From Oscillibacter sp. UBA6647 (GTDB taxonomy: Bacteria > Bacillota > Clostridia > Oscillospirales > Oscillospiraceae), in contig DKLF01000167.1 of assembly GCA_002455655.1 (NCBI GenBank), forward strand, positions 1 through 5,322: a stretch of DNA of 5,322 nt, in the 5' to 3' direction. The notes beneath the pieces are model-generated. The model had not been told where the DNA came from, did no database searches, and saw only the letters and a list, made by a program, of their open reading frames with translations. Positions 4,519-5,322 of this stretch are shown here, piece after piece. Within the stretch, counting starts at the first letter, position 1; every line of letters starts with the position of its first letter. Position numbers and translations under genes: made by a program.

Positions 4519-5322
4519 ATGGATTTTTATGAACAACTCTGGGCGCTTCTGCGCCGGGACGAGACAGGCCGGGGCCTTGCCCGGTGGCTGCCCGCCCCGG
4601 ATTTCGACGCGCTGACCCACACGCTGCTCTCGGCAGAGCGGGCGGTGATTCTTACCGGCTTTCCGGTGGACTGCGGCGGCGTGTTCCATGGCGAGACGGA
4701 CGGCCCCTCCGGCGCGGCAAATCTGGCCCGAACATTGATGGCGGCGGGCTGCAACGCAATCCTGCTGTGCGGGAGCGTCTCCCTCCCGCAGGTACGGGCC
4801 GCAGCCGGGGTTCTTGCTCCGGAGGCCGAGATCGTCTGTCTTCCCGACAGAGCCACGGCGGCCTTTGCCCAAGGTCTTTTGAACCGAATCCGTCCCACTC
4901 ACTTTTTCACCATCGAGCACCCCGGCAAAAGCGCGGACGGCCATTTTTACAATATGAACGGATGCGTAATCGACGACATGGTGACGGACGCGGAGATTTT
5001 TCTGCCGCTGGCCCGCCGGATGGGTGCCGTCACCATCGCCGTGGGCGATGGGGGAAATGAACTGGGGATGGGCGCGCTGCGCCCGGTGGTGGAGGCACAT
5101 GTGCCCCACGGCAAGCGCCTTGCCGCCGTAGGGCGGGCGAATTTCACGCTGGCGGCCGGGGTCTCCAACTGGTGGGGCTGGGCGGCGGCGGCGCTTTTGT
5201 CCGCCGCCACCAGACAGCGGCTGCTTCCCTCGCCGGAAGAAGAGCTGATGGCGCTTCAAGCCGTGATCGCCTCTGGCGGTGTGGACGGCTGCACGGGAAA
5301 ATCCGCCCTCTCGGTGGATGCG
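4519..5322 (+). CDS. D-glutamate cyclase-like (DUF4392) protein, C-terminus cut off
   Basis: The first 268 codons are present and the frame is open to the window edge. The family usually has close to 290 residues, so only a short tail should be missing. It resembles the C-terminal domain of mammalian D-glutamate cyclase, which turns D-glutamate into 5-oxo-D-proline; whether stand-alone bacterial members do this is not settled. Family motifs in order: TGFPV (46-50), GETDGPSGA (58-66), IEHPGKSADGHFYNMNG (132-148), GDGGNELGMG (176-185), AGVSNWWGWA (213-222) and GGVDGCTG (253-260). Position 134 is histidine where I recall arginine in the usual ERPG motif. There is no signal peptide, and the protein is probably cytosolic. 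GGGAGG at 4507-4512 fixes the start. The leader carries a terminator and a Shine-Dalgarno hairpin, implying regulated expression. No separate N-terminal cyclase domain (DUF1445-like) gene is in view. Confidence 0.88.
   Translation, partial: MDFYEQLWALLRRDETGRGLARWLPAPDFDALTHTLLSAERAVILTGFPVDCGGVFHGETDGPSGAANLARTLMAAGCNAILLCGSVSLPQVRAAAGVLAPEAEIVCLPDRATAAFAQGLLNRIRPTHFFTIEHPGKSADGHFYNMNGCVIDDMVTDAEIFLPLARRMGAVTIAVGDGGNELGMGALRPVVEAHVPHGKRLAAVGRANFTLAAGVSNWWGWAAAALLSAATRQRLLPSPEEELMALQAVIASGGVDGCTGKSALSVDA

Noticed and set aside
4471..5259. Minus-strand open frame of 262 codons opposite the cyclase-like gene
   Set aside because: It is antisense to a frame carrying all the DUF4392 motifs; low-complexity and basic, typical of a GC-rich shadow.
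1..5322. CRISPR array, insertion sequence, tRNA or attachment site
   Set aside because: No regularly spaced repeats, transposase fragments, terminal inverted repeats with target duplications or cloverleaf-type sequence were seen.

Overview
The window is chromosomal DNA from a GC-rich member of the Firmicutes. The most likely source is the class Clostridia, probably the Oscillospiraceae or a relative. This rests on strong Shine-Dalgarno sequences before each gene, sigma-A type promoters (one a perfect TTGACA-17-TATAAT), GC-rich stem terminators with T runs, and a gene set (HD-GYP, DUF4914, DUF3870, bacterial D-glutamate cyclase-like) familiar from gut Clostridia. The lineage is inferred from pattern recognition; there is no rRNA or marker gene to prove it.

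Layout from left to right. Positions 1-617 hold no convincing gene. They contain a GC-rich hairpin (103-131), a perfect housekeeping promoter (407-435) flanked by an inverted repeat, and a leader of about 175 nt. The leader runs into a complete HD-GYP phosphodiesterase gene on the + strand (618-1679). That gene converges on a DUF4914 gene on the - strand (1829-3703); the 149-nt gap between them holds a very strong terminator for the - strand gene. Upstream of DUF4914, on the same strand, is a small DUF3870 gene (3866-4198) that may be co-transcribed with it, although DUF4914 also has its own promoter. A 320-nt divergent intergenic region (4199-4518) then leads to a + strand gene of the D-glutamate cyclase C-terminal (DUF4392) family, which runs off the right edge.

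Functionally, the HD-GYP protein should hydrolyse cyclic di-GMP or a related cyclic dinucleotide and looks like a stand-alone unit. DUF4914 carries a P-loop of the HPr kinase/PEP carboxykinase type and may be an uncharacterised kinase or nucleotide-dependent enzyme. DUF3870 has no known function. The cyclase-like protein belongs to the family whose mammalian member converts D-glutamate to 5-oxo-D-proline. No pathway linking these genes can be proved from the window.

The most notable signal is the leader of the cyclase-like gene. A good promoter is followed by a small stem-loop, a textbook intrinsic terminator placed before the start codon, and then a UNCG-type hairpin whose 3' arm is the Shine-Dalgarno sequence. 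This is the architecture of an attenuator or riboswitch-like control element, and I do not recognise it as a known class.
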